The position numbers were made by a program, and so were the translations under genes. Shown here in pieces: positions 1-13,365 of a stretch of DNA of 64,000 nt. A model generated the notes under the pieces. The model searched no databases. It had not been told where the DNA came from and was given only the letters and a program-made list of their open reading frames with translations. The stretch lies in contig JADHZB010001930.1 of assembly GCA_015657535.1 (NCBI GenBank), forward strand, positions 63,825 through 127,824, given 5' to 3'. This DNA comes from Nephromyces sp. MM_2019 (taxonomy: Eukaryota > Apicomplexa > Aconoidasida > Nephromycida). Position 1 is the stretch's first letter. Each line of letters opens with the position of its first letter.

Positions 1-377
1 GGGGATAACTTAGCTTTTCGCTTTGCTGTTACAACTAACGTTTTTTTTTGTTTATTCTGTAAACAACAAATTGTACGCTCCTTTTTTATTGAAAGCAATA
101 AAAACAAAAAAACTTTTCTAAAAACTTCAAATGCATCAAGTCATGCCCCTAAAACTTTATTTGCTTAAATTGATTTCTTCGAAATTTTCAGTGGCATAAC
201 TTGAAGCATCTTTAAATCAATAAAACCGTGCCCTAAAATAATTCTATAAACAAAATAGCTTATATAAATTAAAGCCGCCATTAAATATTTTTATAAATAA
301 GGTGCATAAATATACTTTAATTTACACATAAAAGCGCCAACAAAAAATAATGGGTTGCTAATTGCAGCTTTTCAGTT

Positions 378-2957
378 TCATCTCAGCGATATTTTCAAGA
401 TTATTTTAGCATTTTTAAGTTCATCCTGCTTGAGGTTATTAATTATAGAAATAATAACCTGATAATTTGTTTCTTCAATCAGGGAACTTTTTCGTGTCAT
501 AATTTTTAGAATTGGATAGTAGACTCTGCTTATTAGTAGTATTAAGTCTAGGCTATACTCCGGGCTTATAGAGCCGATTAAAATGTTTTCGGCTTGCTTA
601 TAAAACAATTTTTCAATATTCGCCACATCAAAGCTTTTTTCCTGCAAAATTAAATTTTTTTTCGGAGAATTTGGGGTATCACTTTTCAATTAGATTGTTT
701 TTATTCGGCTGAAAAAAATTTTCTGAGGTTCATATGTTAATTTTATAAATTGATACCACATCCTCACTACAAGCTTAATTTTGATTGATTTGATGCAATT
801 AGTAGTACTATCTTAACTGCTTGAAATAGCTGACTTGTAAAGGCTAAATTCCATTTTTTGAAGCAAAGCGGAGTGAGTTATTTAATTATTTATTTTAAAC
901 AAAATTCTTGAGCACTTTAATCTGCTTAGCTTAATAATTTTGCATTGCATTCTAGACATCTTTTAGACAAATAACTTACTGCAACATATGTTGTTATAAT
1001 ATTTAAGAAAGGTGAAATTGCATTCTCATAAGAAAGTATATAATAAAACACCAAAATAGATGCAAAAAAATGGCTGAAAATTAACTTGATTTATCACTAT
1101 TTGAATAACTTACGTCTGTATTGAATTTTAAAATAGGAGTATCTCCATGAATAAAAAATATGAGATTGCTGTCGGAGCAATCTTTTGCTTTTAGGCAGTT
1201 AGGGCTAAGAAGTAATTCCAACAAATTTTCTTCATCCTAAAATTATGGCGAAACATCTTTTTTTTATTTTATGTTTAACTATGCACTTTTAAATAATGCT
1301 TTTTTCCAGCTCTGCACGCTTAAAATCTCTGGTAACATATTTTTGATTTTTGTATCATGATGCGAGTAATGCTTTTATCTGCTATGAATTTTGCGTTTTG
1401 GAGGTTGTTGGGATATTCTTAAAAGTTATTCTACAGTTCGCTACACTTCACTACGTTTTATGTAGTAGATTCAGAGTACTTCAAAAAAATTTGCTTGAAT
1501 TTTTTACTTTTAAGTGATAAAAGAGCTTTGTATTTGCTAAACTTAAGAATTGCTCTAACAAGAAAAAGCTTCAAAAATAATTAATTACATTGTCGTAAAT
1601 TTTTTTTTTGAAAAAAACTAAAGTTTCTCCTCCGGAAAAAAAAAAGAAATCCTGTACAGTCCTCTTCAGGTTCTTGCTGTCCTGAAATAGGGAAAACAGG
1701 GTTAGTGGTAGCTTTTTTTTGCCAGCGGCTATAATAGAGCTCTGGTATAATCTGCTTCGCTAATTTGCTGTGTTTTTTCACTTTTTCTAGCCATAATATA
1801 GCAATTCACTAGATTTTTTTGCTAATGTGCTTTTCAATATGCAGCAGCTACAAGTTCTCATTTCGTTAACTTTTAAAATTCGCAAGACTACTATGCTTAA
1901 ATCGATGAAAAAAATATACAGCATACCAGAGCTGTGTCAAGCTTTTATAATGTATTTAGAGAAATCAAATCCTTTATGCCGTTGATATAGTTCCCCAAAA
2001 AAAGAGGTAGTTAAATATTTTTTAATCTATAAGTATACGTTAAAATCTGTCAAGTATTAACATATCAAATCGCATAGAAAATTAGTGATTTAACCTAAAT
2101 TTGCTTTGAAAACAATTTTGTTAATAAGAGGTATGCAAAGCAGGTTTTTTCAACTGGTTCTAAAACAATCTAAAAGTATCTGATTATTGCTTTAATTTTA
2201 TGGCTACAAAAATTGAGAAAAAAAATTTCACGAAGTTATTATGTTGGTGAACTGATGAAATGTTGGTTTAATTTTTACTTTCCAGAATAAAGATAAAAGT
2301 TTTACCTACTTTGCCCTTTTAAGAATTCAAAATTCGTGGGCAAAATTACAAATTCAGTGCCTTCTTTAATCTATGGTGAGTAACTAAAACTTTCCGCACT
2401 GGAAAGACTGAATTCAGTTTGTAATTTTAATTTTGCGTGACAACGAAAGCTTATGAAAATAAGCAAAAAAGCGCTTCTTCAAGCTGTCACTACCAATAGG
2501 AAATGATGACAATCATCATGAGCCATAATTGCATTTATGATAGGACACTTTTTTGCAAGAATTTTACTGCGTTATCGTCCTCATTGCATGAGGACTATTT
2601 TATTCTACTAATTTAACGATTAATGAGTTGATTTTACTAATTTGAAATCACCTATGCGATATATTTTTTTTACTATTTAAGTTCGTTCATAGCTCATTAT
2701 AGCATCTTAATTACATGCTAGAAAAGCTGTGATTTTAGCCCTTTAAAACAGCTTTTCAAGCTTTAAATAATGCCAGAATGTCGCAATATATGAATAGTAG
2801 CAAAAAAATATATTTGAGCACATTTTTAGCTCACCTGCTTTACGAAAGCATCCCATTCGTCGCTGGAAATATTGAGCCATGTTTGTATGTATTTTCCTAC
2901 CCACCTCAAACAGAGGTTTGCAATCTTGGAGTGGTTTAAATTAAGTTCGCTAGCCAT
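378..2957 (-). CDS. Possible N-terminal exons of a dynein heavy chain (partial, runs off left edge)
   Basis: Three minus-strand exons agree in reading phase. Exon 1 (2957-2835, 41 codons) starts with ATG and ends in a clean donor CAG|GTGAGC; it contains LCLRWVGKYIQTWLNISSDEW, in pieces resembling the R.W....L.....W start of axonemal dynein heavy chains. Exon 2 (1681-1589, 31 codons) follows a strong acceptor (TGTTTTCCCTATTTCAG) and contains RTVQDFF and ETLVFFK, like the 'FL...L.FF' stretch of that region. Exon 3 starts at 641 after TTTTGCAG and contains GSISPEYSLDLILLISRVYYP, in pieces similar to the 'L..L...VY.P.L' segment. Exon 3 either ends at a weak donor at 458 (CAG|GTTATT) or stops at the TGA at 378. 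The family call rests on pattern memory only; no P-loop or motor domain is present here. A different helical protein, or a decayed copy, is possible. If correct, the cell makes a flagellated stage. Confidence 0.35.
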
Positions 2958-5900
2958 TTGGTAAAAAAATAAGCGTTTAGGAGCACCTATTGATTTGAAA
3001 CCAGCGTATAAATTTCTAGATATTTATGCAAATTCATTGGCACTGAGGGTTTCAGAACTGCCTGCCTTTGTTACAATTTTCTGCGATATGCGATATTGAA
3101 AGGTAAAACGAACCCTGCCGGATCTTCAATCTTTGGTATACTATCTTAAATTGGTATTCTACATCCGAAAGATTTCTCTCGTTTCTGCAGCAATGGGATC
3201 TTTAAGGCTAAAAAGTGCCAAGTCCTATAGCCTAAACATTCAAATTTACGCAGTATCCGTGGAAAAATAGCTGATTACTAATATCTTGCTCCATAATATC
3301 AAAAAAGCGACTAAGCAGTGAAATCTAGATTCATTTCGTAAGTTACTGAACATTGGACAGCAAAAAAGGATATGAAAAGCATTGTACATTGTAGGATTTT
3401 TTAAAATAAAAAAAAAGAGTTACGGTGGCAGCTAAAGTGCTCTGAGCACATAAGCTACAACCTCAAATTTCGCGCAGACTACTAGTGTAAGGATGCCAAT
3501 AAATTCCGGGTAAATTTCCACCTTTGAATACCTGTTCAACTATGCCCAAAAAATAGCAGTACCCCTAGAGATATTGTCGTCCTGTCGCCAATATGACGCT
3601 GACGATTGTTAGTTCATGGTGCGCTTCGTGATTATATAGCCTGAAGATTTATGCCCCAATTTGTCTTTGTTTGCCCAAAAATGTACAGTTTTCATAGAAA
3701 GTGGGGGGCCTAAGTTAATCGTATGCTTGCATCTACAATTGAGCAGCTTTGGTTAAGGTTTCGGGTTACTCATCATAAAATGAAGAATTTAAATCATCTG
3801 GATTAATCGACCATTTCCCTCAGTATAAGTCTCATACTCTTGGCAAGAAAACTACAAGAACTGTATGTATCACAGGGCACTCAATGTAGTTGGATACTGA
3901 TCTTTGATATTCCAGTAATTGTGCTATTAGAACTATGCTAGTATCTGCAATCGCTAAAGCAAGAGCTTCGCTATAAATAATAATAATTCAAAATAGTGAC
4001 CGGCATCTATAGCATGACAAGTAGAGTCAGTGTCCTAGCTATTCACATTGTTACTTTAGGTCATTCATGTCTTCTAAGACTCCTCTATATATACCCTCAT
4101 CTTGTGCCGCGCTTAATCAAACGCTATAATTATCATAACTTCAGCCTGATTTATCAATTCTATGGAACTGAGGCATAAACTTGACATACCGAAGACTGAC
4201 TGGTAGCCTATTTAAGCGTTTATCAAAGAGTCCTGAGTCACGTTATATCAGTACATTAACAATACTAAAAAAAAGACGATCCAACTTTGTGAAATCACGA
4301 ATGAATAGCAGCTACGCCATTACTCCCTAGATGCACGCTAACGAGTTAAAACAAAGGTGAGGGAGAAAATGAATCACTAAAAAACGAAGCCTAAGGAAAT
4401 AGGTTTCGAGGGGTCATAAAAAACCTACATCAATCCAAAGCAGCCAAACGTTTTTTGAGTGTCACAAAAGCGGCTAGGAAGTTAAAGTAGGCAACCGTAT
4501 CAGCTTACCCCTATTTCAAACCAGTTTTCGCATAGATCAACAAAAAGGGCACTCTTCTGTATGTTGATGACATATCGTCGGTGCCTTATTTTCGTAATCA
4601 CCGCGGTCCCACAACTGCAATCCACTTGTTGTAGGTGGCTTGACGTTTGACCTGGCCTTACCAGCTAACGGATGACTCAGCATCCAAGAGAAGCTTTAGC
4701 CGCTACGGACGACAGAGTTTGCGTTGCGTACTTAAGCTCAGCCTCCTATTATAAAAAGGTAAGAGGCATTTTTACTCGGAAGTACCCTAAAGCTTGCAAC
4801 TATTCTTTTGCATGATAATACCTAATTAACCTGTCAAAGCAGGCTTAAGAATTCCTTCCATAGCTCAATCACTTTGTTTCTTCGATAACAGCATGCTACC
4901 ACGCATCTTAGATGCACGACACTTAACACCGAAAACCGCAATACCTAATAAAAAACAAGAAAGCTAATCCAATATTACTATAAATTCTCTATTAAACTTT
5001 CTAGCTCATGTATTGTGGCACCACACCTTGTTTATAAGCATGACTTTCTCTCATTTCCAGCCCAAAAAATTACAGTTTTGCAATATAGGAAAAGCGGCGA
5101 ATAAAGCATATTTTGTTAAACCTTTTTTCAAGGTCATAGGGCGTATATATAAATGCATATATACTGCTTTGCACTGCTAAAAACCAATCAGTTACATGGG
5201 AAACCCATACAAAAGAAATGACCTGGAGAGCCCTGATAGTAACCGCAAAATCAACACCAAATCTCTGCGTACAGACTCGCAGCTTAATAGCGCATTCTGA
5301 AGTGAAACGCGTAAATCAATAATCCACAAGGACAAAATCTACAAATTTCTTAAGCCTATTTTCCCTCTTCAGCAAGTGCAGACAATGATAAACCCTTGAA
5401 TTTCTCTAAGAAATGCTGGCTGTTAAATAGGAACCCCATTCTAGAGTGGCTACCAAGATAATACACCTCATTTTGAGACCACTACGAAGCTAAAAAATTC
5501 GAAAAAACATAAAACTAAAATCAATAAGGAACTTGGCAATAAAATAATCATTTTAAAGAGCTTCAAAGATGAATTCCCTATGATATTGGCTAAGCTATGC
5601 AGAAACCCCGACAATCCTCGAAATTACACTGAATATATGAGAATTCTCATGCAAACAAGTTAAATCATACAACAAAAATCCTAACACTTTTAAGCTTTGA
5701 AAATGCTCTACTGCCGAAAAGCAAGCCTATAATGAGAGTAAAGAAAAATAAACTGAAAAATATCTATCAATCCACTTTTTTAACAAGTCCTCTCCAAAGT
5801 AGTTACACGGAGAAGCTTTACAGAATATGCCATAAAATGAACAACACACACACTACGATAACTTTAAGTTTGCAGAAATACTAGCAGAAAAGATAGCATG

Positions 5901-6112
5901 TAGCTCATGCAGTGTCCCACGTGGAGCACCACAGCATATACGAGTGAAGACATCCCAAAATAAGAGTGCCATCAAATTAGTATACGCGTAGAATTAGTCT
6001 GATAGACAGCCGATAATGTATAGAAACTAAATGCTCTTTTTATGGTCACTTGCTACTATTACAGTGTATATATTCAAGCGTAATATCTAAAAGAAACTAC
6101 ATCGCATATTCC
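2958..6112. other. Intergenic stretch, no supported gene
   Basis: I find no convincing exon in these 3.2 kb on either strand. Open frames are short (60 codons at most) and lack good splice borders or recognisable motifs. The composition changes around 3.9-6.0 kb from the skewed pattern of introns to a more even base mix with slight A-richness, which in this window marks DNA between genes. Confidence 0.4.
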
Positions 6113-8966
6113 TCATGTGATTTGTAGGTTTTGTAGTAAATTTAACAGTAACTCAAAAAAAAAGCCAAATGCTGTTAGGGGCTTTAAACCATTTTTAATA
6201 GCTAGGAAAGGCCAAGCGGGGAGGCAATGGCCATCGTGAAGTTTACTTGAAGGGTGTTTAATAACCTTTCTCAATTCGATCAATTGAAAACCAGTAATTT
6301 TCTTTATAATATCAGGTGGAATAATATTCGGATATTCCGAAAATTTCCAACCTTCAAGATTTACTTCTAAATTTAATCTATTTGCGGCGTACCATGCTGG
6401 TGAGCCACCTACACGTTTATAAATCATATAAGCCGAGCACAACTGTTTATTGAACCATAAATTCCAATATATTGCCGGAATTTTGACCAATTTCTTGAAA
6501 ATAGAAATATTTCTTTCTTCTGGAAAAGATTCTTCCACCTGCTGAGAGGATCGTGATACATAATATGCTTTTCCTGCCTCTGCAAGATTGCTGTGGTACG
6601 CATAAAGTTCCTTGTGCTCCGGAGTCATTACACTGTGCCTTAGTTTATAGTCTGTTTCATTTCCAATATTAGTGTGAATCTTTGAAGACTTATTCGACAA
6701 CATCTCTAGTGAGGAAGCAATATTAGAATTCACTAAGTTGAGCAAGTCAGAAAACCGAGAAAGCTGCAAAATATGCTCTTTCTTACGTGAGATATACTTC
6801 ATATCCACACGGAAATCCGAGCTCAACCCAAATTCATTAAAATGATCAGAACGTCGAGATCCTTTGGAAAGTTGGAGCTGAAAAATAGACTAATCACAAT
6901 TTTTCATGCTAAATACTCAGCTGCATTAATTATTTTTTGGGTAAAAACTACAGTTTACATCCATGAATACCAATACTTATATTCATAGGGGTTAAGCCTA
7001 GATGCTTCAACTAGAAAATCTTCACATCTAGTGGTAGATTATGCATAATTAAAGCAAAAAGGGCTTTTAATTCACAAAAACAAAAAATAAAAATATGCAC
7101 AAAGGCTACCAACGCCTGAGAAAACAACAGGAAATAGCTAAAAGGCACTTATTAAACGAATAATTAGAAGTATAGAGCGTTGCAAAAACTTGCATATTTT
7201 CTTTACCATGCGATGCTGCTGGAGATGGAAGCCATCAGATAACTTCAAGCATTTGAATAGAAAAATATCTTAATGAAATGAAAACTAGAACAAAAATTTT
7301 ATGAAAAAGCTACATTAGCCGCAAAATTTTCCAAATAGCTAAATCCGTTCATCCAAAATATAACCAAAAAATGCATTAAATTATAAGAAAGCAAGAAATA
7401 AAAAACTATTGCTGAAGTTTCACCAAAAACAATTAGCAAAATAAAATCACGCCAAAAACCTTCATTTTATAAATAATCAATTTGCTTCATGTTAGAATTT
7501 CTTGATTACAATTTATAGGGCATGAAAATAATTTTTTTGAAGGTAAAAAAAATGCAAGATGCATGGTGGCATAGCTATTCTTAAATAGTACAATTGGCAG
7601 TTAGGCTATACATCCTGGATAGCTCTACCATAGCTAACAACAGAAATATCGCAAAATCATTCACAGCAATAATAATTGAGACTTCCAAAGCATGGTGAAA
7701 ACTCAATTAGAAATTGCAAAAAAAATTTTAAACAGCTCAAATTAGACATTCATCGGCAGTAATCAAGTAAATTATTTACCAAAATATTTTCGGTAACTCA
7801 TTTACTTTTATTTTGTCTTACGGAGCTAAATATTATCTTACTCGGCTACGTACTTCACCGATAGCATAACTGCCATCGTCTCCAGGTAAATAAGCCTTTA
7901 TCCAGATTCCATCGGTAAGTTCGTCAAAGTATATCTCCATTTTTTGAGCAAAAATACTTATAGGCATCTTTTTTATGGCTTGCTCCTTCTCCAGTGAAGA
8001 CTTTCTAAAGCTCTTCAATATTTTATCCGTCTCCTTATCGCAAAAAAAAAAAATTTTTTCGGTTAACAACGTGCTTTTCTTAATTTGACGTTTTTTCTGT
8101 GATATTGATGTAGAAGCCGGCGGTTCAGTCTCAGTATTCTTTCCATCTGTAAAATAAACTGGAGCTACAGGTGAATTGCTGCAGTCATTCCTGCAATTTT
8201 CCTCAGAGTACCCTCCTGATATTAGAGCAGACAAGCAACTCTCTTCGGGCGAGGCATAAATCACTGTATCATTCAAGCGAGTAATACGCTCGATTCCTTT
8301 AATGTTTGCCACGGAATAACCTGATACGGGTTCTACTAAGGTACCTGTATAATACCAAAAAGCAGTGGAGGCAGTGTCACCGCAGCGAACTCTTAGGAAC
8401 TCATCAAACTTTGTTGCCACATTTTTCCGCCTAGAAAAAACACCCAGTAAGTTCAAACTCGGCTGAACCCCAGGGATGCTAGCATTTAACAACCTTGCCC
8501 CATAACTTTTAGATTGCAATTTTTCTCCCGTTGTGCCCTCAACAACCACGTTACTAACTGCTTCACTGTCGCCTTTTATTGATGATTCCTGCGCTTTCAA
8601 AGAAGCCTTCTTCAATAATCCAAGTCCCGTAAGACTTGCCATGGGGCGCGCATTATGAGTTCCTCCATGATGTGTGTCCGACAGGTTGTATCCCTTTACA
8701 CATAACCCTTTTTTTACATAACTAGATCTGCAAAAGGAGTTCCTGCATAAAACACCATCACTGCGCTCACATTTGGAAAGCGAGGCCTCTAAAATAATTG
8801 GGCTGCAGCATAGCAAAAGACAAAAAAAGCCACTAGCCAAATACATGAGAGGATATTTCGTGTTTACAGGTCCATCAATTGCGCATTTATTATGCTTTCC
8901 ATCGTGCAACATGGAAAAAGCAGAGCAAGCACGCACTATCCGGTTTACGATGAACTTTCTCCGCAT
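6113..8966 (-). CDS. Two-exon conserved-looking protein with signal/transit-type leader, function unknown
   Basis: Exon 1 runs 8966-7842 (375 codons from the first in-frame ATG after a TGA). Exon 2 runs 6877-6113 (255 codons including TGA). The donor is CGA|GTAAGA (GTACGT ten bases earlier is an alternative) and the acceptor is TCTATTTTTCAG; both are phase 0, giving about 629 residues. Residues 39-58 are strongly hydrophobic (MYLASGFFCLLLCCSPIILE), so translation may really begin at Met41, which would make a classic signal peptide. A basic, Ser/Cys-rich stretch follows to about residue 160, like the bipartite leaders of complex-plastid proteins. Then comes FLRVRCGDTASTAFWYYTG, which recalls DUF1838-type sequences, and DGIWIKAYLPGDDGSYAIGE at the end of exon 1. 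Exon 2 carries SPAWYAANRLNLEVNLEGW and LPAWPFLAIKNGLKPLTAFG, which look conserved. I cannot name a function. A secreted or plastid location is inference from the leader. The exon join is supported by phase and splice motifs, not by a known homologue. Confidence 0.6.
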
Positions 8967-11900
8967 TATCCTCAAGCTTAAGTTATAATTTTCAAATCAG
9001 GCTCGAACACCGGCATTTCGCAGAGCACGTTTCTATTATGCCTCTTGGAGGTCTGCATTAGGAAGGCAAATGTAACAAGCAGGTTGTCCCAAAAAGCTTT
9101 TCACTCATACATACCTAAAAAAATGGAATTGAAAATGAGGGGGAGCCTTGCTCTCGTTTGCTACCGTCGAAGAACAGGCAATTGAACTGCACTTTCGTCC
9201 TTAATTTAGTCATGCCAGCTTACAATAAAATCTGAAGATCAAGCTTAAATGGGCTTACTGAGTTGAAAACTAATTGAGCTAAGCACAGTGTAAATTTGAT
9301 TCAAAAGGTCGCTTGAAGCACTGAGCTTGCAAATCTCTGAAAGCTCCGAATATAGCTTAATCGAAGCACTCTTCCTACCTTAATTTCTTGTATAATTTAA
9401 GTTTGCACGCCTTCTCTGGATAAAATTACTTTCATGAAATTATATCTCTAGTAACCCTGGCTTTTTTATTGACAAACTTATTTGCAATCTATTATAATTT
9501 TTTCATGTTTGTCAAGCATAAAATATTTTAAAAAGCAGAGCAGTATTTTCGTTGGCCCGTTTTGGGTAGCCTCAGTAATTGATACTTGCATAGGCTTTAG
9601 AAAGGTATATTAATATACTCATACGGGATTCTAGGCTAAAATGCCTTACTAGATAATCTGAGCTTTCTTGATTTGCCTGCAATGGTACTGATCAACTGTA
9701 GCAACAAGTATGTTATTTTACGTTAAACCCAAGCTGAGTTATAGCCAACTTCATTAAAATGGAATGAAAAGCCCTTTCCATACAATAGCTCAGATGCAGC
9801 CATATGGTAGCAACACAAGACATTCTCAATGAAGCCTGGGATATAAAATATTTAAAATTGTACGCATCAGCCTTGCAACACACGTACCACTCGCTAATGA
9901 AGCACTGCGAAAGTATATCCAGCAATGGCGTGTACTTAACTGAATATTACGGTAGTGAATTATATATAACTCACTGTCCCCACAGGCATTAACCTTAACC
10001 CTAAAAACCAATTCTTATTATTTTAATGCATGAAACTTGTGATGCCTATCAAATAAATGGCTTCCCTGAATATACTGCGTAAGGGCAAGAAATGCTACCA
10101 GCGAAACATCACTTTACCCACAGGGATCGTTTCAAATTTTCTGTTTATTTTTCATTTGTTGCTTGCAGCAAAGTAGCATGTGCTAGATGCTACAAAAGCA
10201 TATTGGCAGCCACATTTACGGTGGGTGGCTTACGCAAATTCACCTTGAGCAGTATCACCATTTAATGTAATGTTGGCAAAAACTCAATTTCATAGCGCGA
10301 GACCAGGGTAGTCCTGTGGTTTCGAGCTATTTTTCGTTCCTCATGTATTCGCAATAGCAAAGGAGATACACCTGAGAGTGTAGCTAAGTCTACCTAAAAC
10401 TTAAAGTTTAGAATCTTTGTGTATTAGCAGGTATAATATATTTCAGTCCAAACGAAGGCTGGAATAGGCACATAGCTTCAAATTAGGGTAAAAGGATTAA
10501 AGATCTTACGTACAATTCCCATTGACCTTTGAAGAAGCTTTAATACCATAAACTGCCGTGAGTGCTATTACCTCTTTCGTGTGACATATCACAATATTAT
10601 GATTGAAGCACATCTCTCATAGTGTTCAGCAAAGCTACGCCAATATCAAGCGTCGTAAGAAGCGTATTTATGGTCGTTGTAATTGTTCTCAAAGCAAAAG
10701 CTTCAAGTGTAGTATACTTAGCATAAACTACAGTAGCCTAAATATGAACTGCGATCTTGATATTTATTCCTGGGTCACCTTGATTACCTGGGGCAAAAAT
10801 TATTTCAAGTATTTACGGAAATTAGCTAAAATTCAACCATAAAAGGTTACTATGGAGTTAGAAGCTTCAAATGATGATATTTTTGATAAAATTATTGTGT
10901 TAAAATAGTTATAACAGCATCTCGGTGACAAGAAATCGAATAGAATAATGGTATGGCGTCATCGAAGAAGCTTCTTAACTGCTCCCTAAGTAGCTGTGCT
11001 AAGGCTTATTCGGCAACTTTGCTATACACTACATGCCACGACACTATCATTATTGGACGATCTGCTTCATCAGATGTCATAGTGCGATTCCAAGGTGCTC
11101 CCAGGCAGGATCCCTCATCTAACTTCAGCAGCACTGCAGTAGCAATTGCCTTACATTGCGATGTACCTCTAATTTGCTCAGAAAATATCCAAAATTTCTT
11201 CCGCTAAAGTTTATGTGGGTTTGTTAAAAAAAATAAAGTGGTGCGTGAACGCATTTAAGGAGTCCATTGAACAACCTGAATTCATATTCACTAGTTACTG
11301 CAGGATGGTACTGCATATGCTAGTACCCTAGGTTAGCCCGGAAGAATTTCAAATACTCTGGAAGCATAGTATTTTTACCAGGGAAATGGTAATAGTTGGA
11401 ATTGAATTGAAACAAAACTTATGCACGCTACGTCACAAAATATCGCGTGATTTTTCTTTTTACATTTGAAAAATAGTGCGATATTTTGTGATGTAGCTTG
11501 TTTCCTTAAAGAAGACTCAGCTTTTTAGAAAAAAAATTATGTTTTTTGCCTCTGTAAGGCTTAAAAGGTTTTCAAATATTACATGCAGAAACAATATTTA
11601 GCAAGCGGCCGAATATAGTTGAAAAAGATTGTTATGTAGAACTTCAAAGACAAAATAAACAAGGTCAAGACAAACATATATTAGCATAGTTTCATTTGTG
11701 CTGCATTTTTGTATTACGCGCAATATGTAGAATTGTACGAAGCCGCTTTTGGTAAATCCAGGCAGCCGGCATATAGATAGATGACCGCAGCTCACCGCAG
11801 GCGGAACTCATGATACAACATGATTAGATTATAAACGTTTACTTTTACGTTTGGAAACTGCATCTACCTCGTTAAATTTGTTACCAGCTATTGAGCATTT

Positions 11901-12340
11901 GTGAAAATCTGTTTTTCTTCCCTAAACAGAATTCAAGTATGGCCTTTGTTAAAAAAATTTGAAAGCGACTCTTGAATGCACAATCACGGCTCTCAGAGAT
12001 ACCATTTGAGTTTTACGGATGGTCAAGTCTAGCTAGCAGTGTATACCAGATTATAGAAGCTCTCTTAAATACAAATGAAGGCAACAAACCGCAGCGAACT
12101 GCTAAAGTTACCTTGGGTAGATACCTTCATTACTACTGTGTGTTTAATAAAAAGACTGGGGCGACTATGTTTAAGAATGATCCGAAGAGATCTATATGAT
12201 CTAAAGCCTAACGCCAGAGTTTTTCCAAAAAGTATATGCCACCGCCTCCAAAAATCAGTTTCAAAGACTCCTGAATTAAAGTAGAATATCCCATTTACAT
12301 TCTCAGATTTACTTCCCCCTATCCTTGCAGCTAATTGGAA
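8967..12340. other. Intergenic stretch, no supported gene
   Basis: No frame here combines a good start or acceptor with protein-like composition and a matching neighbour. The longest frames (75-84 codons near 10953-11207 and 11972-12199) have no recognisable motif. One clear structural element, an inverted repeat at 11427-11497, is listed separately. Confidence 0.4.
11427..11497. repeat. Inverted repeat (hairpin), 30-bp arms
   Basis: The left arm (11427-11456, beginning GCTACGTCACAAAATATCGC) is complementary to the right arm (11468-11497, ending ATATTTTGTGATGTAGC) at about 26 of 30 positions, with an 11-base T-rich loop. It lies in a gene-free region. It could be a small mobile-element relic or a structured RNA; nothing in the sequence decides which. 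Confidence 0.7.
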
Positions 12341-13365
12341 TTGCTTCTTTGAGGGAACTCTCTTTTTTCTTCAGTGTAGAAAAAGATTTCAGTCCACATC
12401 CGAATGCTCACTCGTCAAATTGGTAATTACGCAGCATCCCATAGGCCATCTTCGTCATGCTTTATTACATAATAGCTTCTTGCTTGCCGCTTAAAACCGT
12501 AAAGTGTTAATCTATCAGCAATAAGCTTTGAAATCATTCCCCTACTATATCCCTGTTATTATTAGTGAGATAGTCCTTTTTACAGCTTCGACTGCTTTAT
12601 TTCAAACTTTTTTTGTTGTAGGCGGGTCATTCATAACCCTTTGCAGAATAAAGCGTTAGCAATGCTTATATGACAATTGTAAATAAATTTAAAAAATATT
12701 AATGCACCGCAGCATGCCTTGAAACTATCCGTGCTGCTTCTGTTACAAGCAAATTTTCTTTTTTTATAGCATGCCTACGATGAGGCAGAGGAGAGCGTTG
12801 TACCTGCAGCCTCAGGCAGTGTACAAGAGATACAAAAATGACGCTGGTATACATACACTTTACAAATTCTTACCAACAAGGCCATGAACTCAGTTTTTAC
12901 ATATTAATTTTGCATCATTATATGCGCTTTCATTCTTTTTTAATGGTTTACTAATAATAAATAGACCTATTGCTTTACAGATAAGAGAAAAAAAAAATTA
13001 TTTCATTAGTACCAGAAATACTATGAAAAAAAGTAAAAAATCGCAGTTTTATCTGAAATCAGGTGATTGGGTAAGAGTTTTTTATACGTAAATATTATAG
13101 TTGAGCTTCCAGGCGGACCTAAAAATATAATGAATGTGGCAAAACCTGGATCTCATCCTTCCAACTACATTTTTCCATTTCCCCGTGGATGACATTAGGA
13201 AATTTTCGCCTTGCCTGGATGTTTTTACGAAAGCTCTCAACTTAGTGTGTACACCTATTCCAGAGAAATGTTAAACATAAAAGATGAAATAGAAAACAAC
13301 AATTTAGTAGCACATGCTATAAATTGGAGAGTTTCTATCAGGTATCTTTCGAATAAATGCTTTTT
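12341..13365 (+). other. Scattered exon-like pieces, gene not resolved
   Basis: Several short plus-strand pieces have strong splice borders but could not be joined into one protein. The piece 12361-12409 lies between CTCTTTTTTCTTCAG and TTG|GTAATT. The piece 12770-12844 lies between TTTTCTTTTTTTATAG and GCTG|GTATAC. A third frame at 13096-13192 contains KNIMNVAKPGSHPSNYIFPF, is closed by TGA and TAG, and is followed in the same frame by the open stretch to about 13393. The region may hold the end of an unidentified plus-strand gene or a decayed gene. Phases between the pieces do not all agree, so I give no model. Confidence 0.25.

Noticed and set aside
2308..2372. Exon-like minus piece between CACCATAG and AG|GTAAAA
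   Set aside because: Phase-compatible with the dynein-like exon 1, but using it would break the frame into the better-supported exon at 1681-1589. The acceptor is poor in pyrimidines.
2335..2445. Possible inverted repeat around GCAAAATTACAAATTC
   Set aside because: The arms match only with large gaps, so a fold is not convincing.
13181..13194. GT...AG segment that might be an extremely short intron
   Set aside because: It is 14 nt, removing it shifts the frame, and all other introns in the window are at least about 170 nt.
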